DNA from: Akanthomyces muscarius
Taxonomy: Eukaryota > Ascomycota > Sordariomycetes > Hypocreales > Cordycipitaceae
Direction: 5' to 3'
Assembly (NCBI RefSeq): GCF_028009165.1
Contig: NW_026611614.1
Span: 310,001 to 374,000 of the forward strand
DNA: 64,000 nt
Each line of letters opens with the position of its first letter. Positions within the stretch are counted from its first letter, which is position 1. A program made the position numbers and the translations under genes. The notes under the pieces were generated by a model that was given only the letters and a program-made list of their open reading frames with translations, did not search any database and was not told where the DNA came from. This document shows, piece after piece, positions 33,215-43,799 of this stretch.

Positions 33215-33562
33215 ATGAGACGACAACCTGGGAGACTGCGGAAGAGGTCACCAAAAACTCGAGGAGCCTCGCCACGTGAGCCTAGCAAAAGTCCAGAGTC
33301 CGTACTCGCACGGCAGCTCAAACAAGCCGCACAATGCGGTGGCAACACTACGATTCGAGGCCACGCTTCTATTCTGTCTTGTCAGGCAGTCTCAGCGCAG
33401 ATCCGTATTCGGGAGGACCCAGACAACCGAGGCGGGCAAACTTCAACATTCAACCCGAGGGACGATGTTTGCAAGACACGCTTGCCCTGTTGCAGTACCA
33501 AAACGCATTCGCAGCCCAGTGATGACGATAGTGAGGTGCTTGTGTTTCAGTTGGAACTGTAA
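33215..33562 (+). CDS. Small basic hypothetical ORF
   Basis: 115 residues from ATG, Arg/Ser/Pro-rich N-terminus, no motif. An overlapping ORF in another frame (33276-33635) is equally long, so coding status is doubtful. Confidence 0.22.
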   Translation: MRRQPGRLRKRSPKTRGASPREPSKSPESVLARQLKQAAQCGGNTTIRGHASILSCQAVSAQIRIREDPDNRGGQTSTFNPRDDVCKTRLPCCSTKTHSQPSDDDSEVLVFQLEL

Positions 33563-34792
33563 GAGATGGGCGATTGGGAGCCTTTTACCGATCATGGGGT
33601 GGCAGTCAAGCACTCAGGTTCTGCGAATTAGATAGTTTCAAAAGTTACCATTTTCTCGCCTTTTCTTTTAACTTTAAGTTCAAGGTCACACACAACATAT
33701 CCCATATTCCAAGGCAACTGGTTTCATGAAAATGCTGAGCTCAATCTATACAGGGCCGAACAAAAGAGTGTCCGCACAATTAACTAGCACAAAGACAAAA
33801 ATCTGGTACATCTAAGCGGATCCCCCTTGTGTTGGGCTGGATTATTGCTGATATCGGTGGATTCGCTTGACCCCTGTGCCCTGCCCGAAGATTCGGAAGG
33901 CATGCCTTTTTATCTCTTTTTTATCTATCGATCAATCGATTCCTTTTGTGCGCACCTTAAGTTTTGCGCTTTTTCCGCTGTAACTGGCTGCCAGCCTAGG
34001 CAACAAAGTCGCTCTCCCACTTCTCATAGCTCTTTGCTAGCCACCAACCTTAGCACTTCCGTGAAAAGAAACCCGTTGATGCTATAAATTGTCCAGAATT
34101 GACATCTTGCATCGATCAACGCGTTCCCTCAATTTAAAGTCGAAGTGACTACAACCCACAGGGAAGCCCGACCGGCCTTTGCGGCGCTACCCTGTACTTC
34201 AGAGTCGCCACTGTCAAGAGAGGGCTTCGCGAGCGAAGCCCTCGGAAATGCTGGTTGTTCTTACCCCAACACAATATACAGCACGAAAAAAACTCAACAC
34301 AGACATTACATATGGACAAACCGTAGTTGACACCCCACCACTAAAGCAAACATAAACCTAGTGGGAAGGCTAACAGATGTACTGCCCGGACTTTCTGTGA
34401 AGCTAACAGCGAGGAGAAGTCTGACCTTGAACAGCTGTCTGGCTAGACCTGAGCAAGGATAGTAATATCTGTCAGTACATTTTCATCTATGTTAATATTA
34501 CAAGAGGCCTAAAAAAAATAAGCGAGGAAGGGAAGGCAATTATAGAGATGACGTGAACAGGAAAATAGCCAATAAAACTGAATGGTCGCGGACTTCAATG
34601 AGGAATTAATCGGAGACAGGCAAATCAGACAATCTCAAAGAACGAAGATTCTAGGGGAAAAGAGGGAGAAGTGCAGTGTAACCGCCGGAAATGATAAATA
34701 TGAGGTTGCGAATCCGGCGAAGAAACAGTCAACCCGGACTTCCAGAGACTGCCTCAAAGAACGGAGCCTCAAGCGACTTGGTCAGCTTTCGG
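33563..34792. other. Spacer with short dispersed repeats
   Basis: TGTGTTGGGCTGGATTATTG at about 33826 recurs at 36466, and a 100-bp segment at 34173-34285 resembles 38545-38658. No gene seen. Confidence 0.4.
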
Positions 34793-35859
34793 TCAAGTTT
34801 TCACATATACCTGAGGTATGGTATATGCGCTACCATCCATTATCCAGTGCTCTCTTGTATCCACAGCTTCATACAAGTCTAATAATGCGTTGGCCTGTGT
34901 TTCTGACCCAAATGCAACCAGACCGTTCAGACCCCGTCCCTCCATGAGATAGGGTTGCTCCAAGGGATAGCTTCGCTGGGGCCCCAGTGCCATTGAAATT
35001 GCATATCTAAGTGTCTTCTCCGCGTCCAAGAACTGGCCAGTCAATAATATACCTCGGAGCGTTGTCGTCTGTTCCCAGGAGAATTCCAGAGTGAGCAGCG
35101 ACACGAATCCAAATTGCTTCCATGCCCCTTGAAGGCGTCTTTGACGCAGAAGATTCTGCATTCTCGTGGAATATGACCAAAGAGGGAGTTGCTCTTCTTC
35201 ATAGTGCTTGATCACATGCTCGACGTAGTCACGGAATGTGCTGGTGCTGTCACTTCCAAGCGGCGTCTCCAGCAGCAAAGAGCAGCCAGCAAATCCACAA
35301 GCGAATACACTAGGCCGGCAGACGACTGCCTTATGGTCGCATATCTCGCGCGCTGTCACCATTTGTCTGTGCCGTGGGTCTGGATCTGTCTTAATGTGGT
35401 TCCAAAAGTGCTTCTTGAGGTCACTTGTGAACGGGCAATCCTGTACCGGACAACAATATTCCGTGGTGATCTGATGGAACTCGCCAATGTGCCGTTTTAA
35501 GTCATTTTTTCTCACGCAGGAGAGTTCATGGTTCACCTCCTTGCAAAAGCCACAAGGGTAAGCGGCTTTCCTGCACGGCACTGTCTCTGCGTTTGAGCCC
35601 GCAACATTGGCTTCTGAGTTGGAAGAGCGGTACTTCGCTGTTCCAGAACGTGAACATTTCCCATTAACACCTGCGCGTTTGGAAGTTGACTCTATGCTTC
35701 ATTAGCTTGATTGCGACCATCGGCATGGCTGGACTAACTCGTAATGTTACAACGCGCGAGCTGACTCTGCAACAGGAGCATACGCTCCCGTCTGGGTATT
35801 TTCTGCAGCAGTTCGTCGAGCATATTCTCTAAACATGAAGTGTTTTGATCTCCCCCCAT
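34793..35859 (-). CDS. C2H2-type zinc finger protein, two exons
   Basis: Exons are 35859-35739 and 35691-34793 (121+899 bp, 339 residues). The intron of 47 bp is GTTAGT...GCTAATG...CATAG. The first exon encodes a leucine-rich helix (LDELLQKIPRRERMLLLQSQ), typical of the N-terminus of this fungal class. After a Ser-rich linker comes YPCGFCKEVNHELSCVRKND, then LKRHIGEFH (about 85-113), YCCPVQDCPF...H (second finger) and FACGFAGC (third site). It continues DYVEHVIKHYEE, WSYSTRMQNLLRQRRLQGAWK and a helical C-terminal domain. Likely nuclear DNA- or RNA-binding; no target is known. An alternative first exon in another frame (from 36031) exists, but it lacks good splice signals and coding character. 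Confidence 0.65.
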
Positions 35860-36291
35860 GACTGTGTTGTAAAGCGCGCAGACTGAGCTGGGGTGTTGTG
35901 ATTGCTTCTTCCAAATGGCAACGGGGGGGCTGGTAATTTATGGGTTCGGTTGTGATAGCGAAGCTTTTTAATGGTCTTGCTTCCTTATTTCGTGCAGATC
36001 TTTTTTCTTCTTGTACCTTTTTATAGCCCATTAAAACCCAGGCAATCCCTTAAAAGTGATTGCTATCGAGGATAAGTAGGGATTCGCGACACAATGTACT
36101 CTTATCATCCACAACTACGCACTGAGTACAGAAAAGCAAGGGCTGTACTTCGCACTAGTGGCTTCATCGACCAGGTGTAGAAATCGTTCCCGCACCGTGC
36201 GGAGTAACTAGTATTGCCGCCAAGAGACCCTTGTCGAAGCCAGGGAGACAGTTGCCAGGGTCGGGGGTGGAACTGTTGTGAGCAGCGTCAC

Positions 36292-36430
36292 TGTGTGACC
36301 CACTTCCACCACCTTACCAGTAGGTTGTGGCCGCCTAACAGGACCTAGATACATAGCCTCCTCTTTCTTCCCCCCTTCATAGTCGAGCAGTTCCTCGATT
36401 CACTACAGAAGGAGTTACGCTATCACCCAC
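36292..36430 (+). repeat. Dispersed 120-bp repeat, copy 3
   Basis: The same block order as the copies at 29.9 and 30.2 kb. It contains an embedded TACCAGTA in place of the short variable loop after the CCACCTTA block. Confidence 0.7.
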
Positions 36431-38544
36431 CAGTACCACCCTCTGGCCAAAAACAGGGATTATTGTTGTGTTGGGCTGGATTACTGCTGATGACCCCTGG
36501 AGGCAGGAGGTACCTAAGGCGCAGCGTGGAGGAATGATCTACACCGAGAAACCTCTCTTGAACCTCTACCGATTTCTGAGCAAGACCTATGCACTACCGC
36601 CAAGCTGGGAGTTTGCACATCTAAGGAGGCCCGGCTTGTGGTCGGCACAAGCTTTTCGCTCGCACGCCAGCCTAGTCGTATCATGTACATACCCTGCCTG
36701 GTGGGTGTCCTGGGTAAGTCATAATAATAGATAAAACATTTCATCATTAAGCCCCCGAGTGGTTACGTAATCACTATCGGTGTATTTCTAGTGGCTCTTC
36801 CCTTTCACTTTCACTTCAACGAGAGGTATTCTGGTGTGTCCTCCGAGTACCCTGCTTAGCGCCTGTTTCTATCCGTAGCGTGGACAATTTTATGTACTCC
36901 GTTCAGAATAGGGATTATCCAATTGCCACTTTTGTACCGCTAGATACCATAACTTTGGCAAATTGGATATTACAGCCCAAGAGAAAGAATACAGGCTGAG
37001 CAACTGCTTTCATATACGTTCAAAATCGCGACAGCAGTAAGGAAATTCAGTATGATGCGCGGATTCACCGTCGATAAGAAGGCAACATTGAAGACGTTGG
37101 TTGCCCAGATCAGGCGAGTCTTTTCATATTAGATTTTTTTTGGATACCGGCAAAGGACGTGGCTGGCTCTATTACGTAGTTTGACGACAAATCCCAAGCC
37201 GGACTATGTCGAGCCACGCTGGGTCGATAACCTTATCCGACGCCATGATCGTATAGTGCATTAAGGCAAAACTCGAAATATGATAAGAGACGATGTCAAA
37301 CATGCTTCTCTTATTAACTTTTTTGAAAACCGTCGAGAAGCTCGGGCCAAGAAGACGATAATCCCCAAATGTGCTTGAGCTACGTATGAGACGAGTTCCC
37401 AATTGGCACAAGGTTCGTATGTTCGGCTTGCCTCATCCTGTTAGCTGAATAGCTGATTGATCTAACAATCGATCAATGTACCTTTTGGGTCAGTTGAAGG
37501 AGTGGTTCAGCTATTTTGGCAAACCTTTACTGTTGGAATCACGATGGATTCGTACGATACGTATCGTGAGGGTCTATTGGTGAAGAAAGCTGCGTTGTTG
37601 TTCTATCTAGGCTGGTGCCAGAGGCACCAGTAAAGAAAGAGGTGTACAAGACAATGTCTCGAGGATTTGACGGCCAATCACAGGCCTGCAGCCAGCAACT
37701 GCAAAGTTATAATCATGGAAGAGCTAGTTCTAAGAGGGCTATTCACAGTGAGTTAGCAGCTTCTATCGAATAATTCTAGTGGTAGATGAGGGTCTCTTTA
37801 TCGAGGCGCCTTTCCCATAGTCAAAAGCAAGGCTCATTTGGCTCCATGGTGTGAAGTTTCTGATGTCGTAGTTGACACTGAAGGTGGCGTATCTGTTGTT
37901 CGCTAAGCTAGACCGGGCCAGTATGGATCAGTTTCTTCGTTAAGCATATCAAGGACAAAAGCTCCTCATCGTGGCGTCTGGTTCTCCTTGACCGCTATGC
38001 CAGCCACGATACCTTCGAATGCCCAAACCATGCCTGGGAATATACCGTTGCTTGTTTTGGCATGATGCTTTATCACACGTATCTCCTTTGACCGCTTGAT
38101 GGGTTTGTCTTTCTGCAAATGCGACATTAACACTCTGAGGCTGCCAGCAGGCTTATTCGTGATGACCTGCATGCCGTCATAGGTGCGTCGTAGAACGATG
38201 AAAAAAGAAATTTATAGTTTCTTCATCTGGTTAATCAATGATTGGGCGTTCTGGTTTAGCAATTGCTACTAAGCAGACACGCTTATTGTGCCCGGGACGA
38301 CTTGTCGGAGAGGCAGCAATTCCGTCGCTAACCTTTGGGTCTTCAGGAAAGCCTTTCTCGGTATCTTTCAAAATGCCACATAGAGAAAGGAGAGTGTAGG
38401 TTGGCCTCGCAACGAGCCATATATCGAAACTGAAGACCAGATTTGTAGAGTTTGAGGCTGGTGCCACTATCATTACCGCCGAAACAACTAAATATCTCAA
38501 CGCCTTACAAACAAAAAGAGCTTAGGGGGTGCACGGCACATATT

Positions 38545-38658
38545 GGCAACCTTTGCAGCCCTGCCCTGTACTACACAGTCGCCATTGCTGGGAGAAGGCT
38601 TCGCGGACCACCTCTCACAGTCCTTGCGTTCTGTTCCAACACAGTACATAAAAACATG
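38545..38658 (+). repeat. Dispersed repeat shared with 34173-34285
   Basis: Shared blocks: CTTTGC(G/A)GC, CCCTGTACT, CAGTCGCCA, (G/A)GGCTTCGCG and CAACACA(G/A)TA. A weaker third match ends at about 40325 (CCCAACACAGTATGCACATA). Confidence 0.55.
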
Positions 38659-40543
38659 GTTTGCTGACTTGAATATTGATCTAGCTGAATGAAATTTCTT
38701 TCTGTTGGGTCACAAAGCCACTTTCATGAGGGGTTTAGGTTGACTGCTTAATGCTTAGACTGATATAAATGCCCAGTCTCCGGCTGTTTGACGCAGCAGA
38801 ATCCGTGCGTGAGCGTTTTAGAAACACTTTAGCAGGCACAGGTCTGGGTATTAATCTCAGTTCGGGTATCAATCAGGAATATCACGGATACTTGTTACCA
38901 TTACAGCAAGGCTCCAGCGCAGCACGACGATCCCACCGGTCACAGGGCCATTCAACTGCATACCATCATCCTCGTAGGTTTATCAATCATGCTTTGTCAC
39001 CTGAAAACCGCAGTTACAGCTATGCTTATGGCATGACCTGCTGAGGCAAGCCAACCGGTACTGAAAAAGTCGACCGTAATGGTTTGGCGCTTGGTTTATG
39101 CGGCGCGACATAGATTAAATAGGTAGCTGTTACCATTGACCCATGGTACCTTGATGAGTCTTTCGACTGATATTGGTAGGTGGAACTATGCCTTTTCGAA
39201 CTAGCAACGATATACTAATTCACTATAGAAATTAAGCTACAATGTAACCGGCTTGCTTTTATCTCCTTCTGGCTGCGTAACTTGGCAAGGGCCGAAAACA
39301 GAGTCGAAGAGGCGCGCTACTCAGGCAGCCCAACGGTGGAACAGCTTCAGCGAGTGGCGAATGAGAGAAGCCAGACACAAGGATACCTATTGCACTGCTT
39401 CAGGTTTGAATCTACAACGGAACATATCCAAGGGTCAGATTGGATTTCTATCCGCGGCACAAAGCTGGCGAACGATGGCGCAACTTTAACCACCACAGGA
39501 CAAAGCCCGCCACAAAGCATATAGGGATAGTCTCTACAGAAACAGTCAGAGAGAGCATCTCAATTTGGACGCAAATACCCCAGTCTGTATTGGTCAGCCT
39601 TTGTGCCCGGATTCTGAGTTGAGATTGATAGCAAGTGAGTCACTCAATTACTATAATTTATTGTCACTTAATTAGTGTACTATATTATCACTTGACTAAC
39701 TAATCAGTGCCTAAAATTACATTTGATACGGAGTATCTATTCAAGGATTACCTATAATTTACAAGTAAATCTTAAATATTTCTAGTAACAGTTGATTTAG
39801 TATTGAGTCAATTTTCATCTTCTAAAAAGCTGTGTTTAGTGGTTTTATTAGACGGCGATCCGGATTTCTCCGCGACCACCGTGGCGTCGAAGCCAGTTAG
39901 TGCTAGGAGTCAGGAAATCAACCTAAGGATATTAGCAGCCGCAATTGCATAATCAGTGTCGTACTGGTAGCGTGCGGGGCTCCTAGTCAGCACGAGGCCT
40001 TTCTGGAAATTTATATCACTAACTATTTCAAACGCTGCGGTAGAGTTTGAGCTAGCTATTTGTTAGCTTTGCCATATAGCGCTTGCTAGTCAACAAACCG
40101 GCTGGGACGGCGTAAGCTGGCGCACAAAGAGAATTAATTGGCCGGTTGATAAAAAGAGAGATAAGCAGCCATGCCTTCCGTAAAACCGAGGAGGTCTTTT
40201 AATTTCATGCGTAGTACCCTTCTAGCCGGCGATTTGACAGCCAGCCATGCTACCATCAGCAACTTTCAATACCTAGCCAATTCTTCGACATCCGTTTGTG
40301 CCTATCCCAACACAGTATGCACATACAGCCCCTGACTAAGGACCGAATAAAATGCATGAGAGATCAGCTGGAAGCAGTACGGTTTTTTCAGCTAATTCCC
40401 GCTTGAAGTCTCATCCAGCAGACTTCGCTTGTAAAGGCTAGCCACAGAAGACGGCAATCACTCGACGAAATGAGCACGAAAGCATTCGGTTTCCAGGCCA
40501 TCTAGTATTAATTAAGAATCTGCAAATACCGCTATAGGACTAG

Positions 40544-41449
40544 TTAGGAGCAGGTGCAAGTAAGAACAGTCGTGCTCTTCGACGAAGGCACGATTGTGCT
40601 TGTGCTTGCACCCGTAGCATCTGATGTTTTAGCACTGGATGTGACTGGCTCGGCGCTCGATGTGGCTGGTGCAGTGCTCGATGTGGCTGGTTCGGTGCTC
40701 GATATGACTGGCTCGGCGCTCGATGCAGCGCTTGATGTGGCTGGCTCAGTGCTCGATGTGACTGGCTCGGCGCTCGATGCAGCGCTTGATGTGGCTGGCT
40801 CAGTGCTCGATGTGACTGGCTCGGCGCTCGATGCAGCGCTTGATGTGGCTGGCTCAGTGCTCGATGTGACTGGCTTGGCGCTCGATGTGGCTGGTGCAGC
40901 GCTCGGTCCGGCTTGTGCAGCACTCGTCGCCGCCGACGATGACGACGACGATGATTTTGTACTTGTACTTCGTACAGTTGAGCTGGTACGGAAGCCACTC
41001 GGTGTGGCTATTTGTTTCGTGGTGGTGGCCGCTGCAGGGCATCTTTGCCATATGGCAAATGATGATGCCCCGTTGCTCAACCCCGGACGCACCTCGTCTT
41101 TGATGGTTATAATACGACAGGGATATGGCGTGTAGCCACTACACATCCAGGTCAATCGTATGGGTCCGACTACGCCGGTCGGAAGAGTGATGAGTTCCTC
41201 GGGCTCTGCACATGGGCCATTATCGCCGTCAATGGGGATCTGCAGCTTCTGTCGAGGATCCCCGGGGGGGAAGCTGATGACGACGACATCGCACGTCATA
41301 TTCACATTGGGGCTCCCATACGTGAAAACGTCGCCCTTGTACGGCCTCATATGTTCTTCCGGACATGTATCCAAATCTTTGTCAGAGCTCAGATCCACAG
41401 CGGCCAGGCCAAGAGAGGCGAACGCGAAGACAAACAGTTGAGGCTTCAT
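40544..41449 (-). CDS. Secreted Ser/Thr-rich cell-wall-type protein with tandem repeats
   Basis: 301 residues from the ATG at 41447-41449. MKPQLFVFAFASLGLAAVDL is a signal peptide. Residues 25-135 form a Cys-containing domain (CPEEHMRPYKGDVFTYGSPN, MTCDVVVISFPPG, GPCAEPEELITLPTGVVGPI, WMCSGYTPYPCRIITI) that looks like a small secreted beta-sandwich of unknown family. From about residue 145 the chain is Ser/Thr/Ala/Pro-rich and probably O-glycosylated. It includes three copies of an 18-residue repeat (54 bp each) of the ASSAEPVTSSTEPATSSA type. The end (TTVLTCTCS) is unusual, with no GPI-type hydrophobic tail, so the wall attachment signal may be missing or lie in an undetected exon. Plausible adhesin or wall protein (inference). 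Confidence 0.65.
   Translation of the reverse strand: MKPQLFVFAFASLGLAAVDLSSDKDLDTCPEEHMRPYKGDVFTYGSPNVNMTCDVVVISFPPGDPRQKLQIPIDGDNGPCAEPEELITLPTGVVGPIRLTWMCSGYTPYPCRIITIKDEVRPGLSNGASSFAIWQRCPAAATTTKQIATPSGFRTSSTVRSTSTKSSSSSSSAATSAAQAGPSAAPATSSAKPVTSSTEPATSSAASSAEPVTSSTEPATSSAASSAEPVTSSTEPATSSAASSAEPVISSTEPATSSTAPATSSAEPVTSSAKTSDATGASTSTIVPSSKSTTVLTCTCS
40706..40867. repeat. Three 54-bp tandem repeats
   Basis: Units 40706-40759, 40760-40813 and 40814-40867 are essentially identical, in frame in the Ser/Thr-rich gene. Partial units flank them on both sides. Confidence 0.9.
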
Positions 41450-42090
41450 GTGTGTAGTAGGGCTAGTTCGTGGCCGACCCTAACTTATATTCGCAAACCA
41501 ACGCATCTCGTTTACGCCGTGGCTATTTCTGCACCCAAGCGAACTATTTCAGTTCATTTTTACGCAGATACCCGGCTATGTGTCCTCGTCATCTTCGTCA
41601 TCTTCGCCATCTTCGTCATCTTCCTAACCCTATTATTGGGACATGTATCTTCCTATTATACCGAAGTGAATCTGAGATGACTCCTCAATCGCATAACAGC
41701 AATAGAGATTATTATTAAGTCAATAAGTACTATACCTACCATTAAACACGAAAACCTATATATTTAGATCTAGTAAGACGATTCAGTCAAAAGTAGCGAG
41801 TATTACTATTCGCACAACATACTTTCGCTATTCGTGAGGGACTTCAAGCATAGTACAATATATATATACTATAATATTATAAATACATTCAAGCAACTAG
41901 TATGGCTCTATTTTAGACTTTTATACGGCTACCGCAATACTATCTAGTGGGCCTGACAGCAATTCCAGCAATAAGAGACCGTCTAGAAGTTAGACACCGC
42001 CGTGTCAGTACCTGCGCAGAGCATCCTACTCGACATTCGCTAAGTAAAATATCGTCAAGCAAGTGCCAGAATATATAATTATTATTTATA
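41450..42090. other. AT-rich spacer
   Basis: No gene. A run of TCATCTTCG-type trinucleotides lies near 41587-41622. Confidence 0.4.
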
Positions 42091-42351
42091 CTACCAACCA
42101 CCATCCTGATAGTAGTATTCCGACAGGATATCTAAGACGGCTTCATATCCATGTGGACAGGGACATGCTGGTAACGGCTTCAGAGTGCAGTAGCAAGTGG
42201 CATGGTAGGGTCCCTTTCGGCCTTTGATACAATCAAAATATGCGTGTATTGGCCTCCGACAGTGAACACAGTTGGCGGACGGCTGCGCGCTTGGTTCGTA
42301 CCGAGGCCTAAGCACGCGGGGCAGGGCTGTGTAAAGGTTTCGCCATTCCAT
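42091..42351 (-). CDS. Cys-rich zinc-binding-like small ORF
   Basis: 86 residues from the ATG at 42349-42351. Cysteine/histidine order NCVHCRRPIH ... YHATCYCTLKPLPACPCPHG ends in an acidic, Tyr-rich tail (LDILSEYYYQDGGW). The CxxC-x(15-20)-HxxC-CPC pattern suggests a compact zinc site. Comparable short Cys-rich proteins recur in ascomycete accessory DNA, with no known role. It could be a fragment of a larger protein, since no promoter or intron evidence is available. Confidence 0.35.
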   Translation of the reverse strand: MEWRNLYTALPRVLRPRYEPSAQPSANCVHCRRPIHAYFDCIKGRKGPYHATCYCTLKPLPACPCPHGYEAVLDILSEYYYQDGGW

Positions 42352-42369
42352 GCAAGTACTATTCTTCAC

Positions 42370-43238
42370 GGTAATACTGCGTCTTATGCTTGCTCTTACG
42401 GCAGACTATGGCAGGTGAGATATGCACATATTGAAGTATTAGATTGAGTTTCTAAAATTAGGTTTGTGCTTTTACTAGCTCACCCTAAATCACACGAATG
42501 CCACTGATATGCTCTGCTGGTGTAACGTACCACATTTAGTGCACCATGTCGGAGCTGATTAAAGAGCGCGGATGAGGTGGAGTGGCAGTGATATTAGCAT
42601 TGATTCTTCTCCTAAACACTCATTATATGACCGGGCCACCCACTGACTCAGCTTATATCAAAGACTAGTCCGCGAGTTCCACTCGAAATATGCTTTAATT
42701 ACCATAATCCACTCAAGGTCTTTAAGCAGTTTTGCAATAGGTTGAGCACTAAGCCTTTAATATGTTATACAGACAAATAAGAGGCATCATCACTACACGC
42801 AAACGTTTTATTATACATCCTCAGGGTCAAAATAAACGCCTCCACTTAGGATACTACACCTAGGGTTAAAACTCGTCTTAATGTACATACTTCAATTGCC
42901 GAGACATTCGTAAAAAAAGTAGAGTGAAATCAAGCCCAACCTTAATGTATTGCGGAAACTCCCCAAACGCCGCTAACCGCGAGCTCGACTCAGTTTCCTC
43001 CATAGCCATGGCACGTTATGATGGATTCTGTGAGGAACCGGGGCGCTAGGTAAACCACTCGGCCACAAGGATCAAAAAGATCAAGCAATACCAGACCGTG
43101 GCCGAGTATCCCTAGCATCCACTATATAGCTTCGAGGTCACTGACAGATTCACCGAGCATGTCTGCATATGAATTCCAGCCCTGACGCCCACACACCGAT
43201 GAACGACCCCCATGTTAGCGTCAACCACAGACTGAGGG
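42370..43238. other. Spacer holding a tRNA-like/SINE-like stretch
   Basis: No protein gene. The minus strand from about 43072 reads TGTGGCCGAGTGGTTTACC, a good tRNA-Ser/Leu A box. A weak B-box-like GAGTCGAGCTC follows about 80 bases on (about 42981), and an RNA pol III-type T run is near 42915. Confidence 0.4.
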
Positions 43239-43799
43239 ATGCTATCCTTCCGCAACAGCACACAAGGACAGATAGCACACCAATACCGCCTTGGCGCTTC
43301 GGGGTGGGAAGTTCGCGCCGCCGCCGATAATACCACCAACAATCAAAACTTCAGCCAGGCGCTTATGCAGAGCGGCCGCGCAGGCCGCGCCCGTGCTGCC
43401 CTCGTTACCATCCAGGGCCGTCACATGACCCTAGCCACGATTGACCAGCAGATGGTCGAACTGACCCAGCTCCTCTAGGACAAATTGAGCGAAGCTATGA
43501 GGTCATTGAAAAGACGGTTTGGCGTCACCGCTATGACAGCTCACAGGACGAGAAGAAAGAAGTGGACCTGTTTAGGAATCTGCGTTGCTATTGTTATGCT
43601 TGTTATAACTGCTATACTGGCCTATATCTTTGCTGCACTAACGGTGTTGGATAACAAGAAACAAAAGTCCTGGCAGGCTCTAGCGAGAAGGGAAGCACGA
43701 AGATGTACTATAATCACAGAGACACCACTACACGACATTGTCTACCTGCACTGGGAGAACATTATAAGCATGTTCTACCCATCGAATAACTATGAATAG
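43239..43799 (+). pseudogene. Coiled-coil/TM protein interrupted by one TAG
   Basis: Two ORFs, 43239-43478 and 43485-43799, lie in the same frame and are separated only by TAG-GAC-AAA (43476-43484). Read through, they give about 186 residues: a helical QALMQSGRAGRARAALVTIQ and MATIDQQ-like segment, LTQLL(stop)DKLSEAMRSLKRRFG, a basic stretch, one TM helix (CLGICVAIVMLVITAILAYIF) and a C-terminal domain. TAG could be a CAG or TGG codon after a C-to-T or G-to-A change. The sense of the 5' part is less sure, because a second frame upstream (43203-43310) also looks coding. Confidence 0.5.

Larger units (their letters stand above)
35860..40543. other. Long repeat-rich spacer
   Basis: No supported gene in 4.7 kb. 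It contains copy 3 of the 120-bp repeat (36292-36430), the 36466 short repeat and the 38545-38658 repeat. Minus-strand ORFs at 37966-38172 and 38231-38500 have a hydrophobic start, but the first codon is not ATG. ORFs at 38769-39044 and 39253-39524 have no motif. TACTGGTA occurs near 39963. Bases 39610-39830 are very AT-rich. Confidence 0.4.

Noticed and set aside
35747..36031. 94-codon minus ORF as first exon of the C2H2 gene
   Set aside because: A different frame over the same bases encodes a leucine-rich helix and ends at a canonical GTTAGT donor in phase with the fingers.
40706..40867. CRISPR-like array
   Set aside because: Contiguous 54-bp units without spacers, in frame within a eukaryotic gene.
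40554..41135. 193-codon plus-strand ORF rich in Leu/Asp/Val repeats
   Set aside because: Antisense to the secreted Ser/Thr-repeat protein. Repeat periodicity keeps the opposite strand open.
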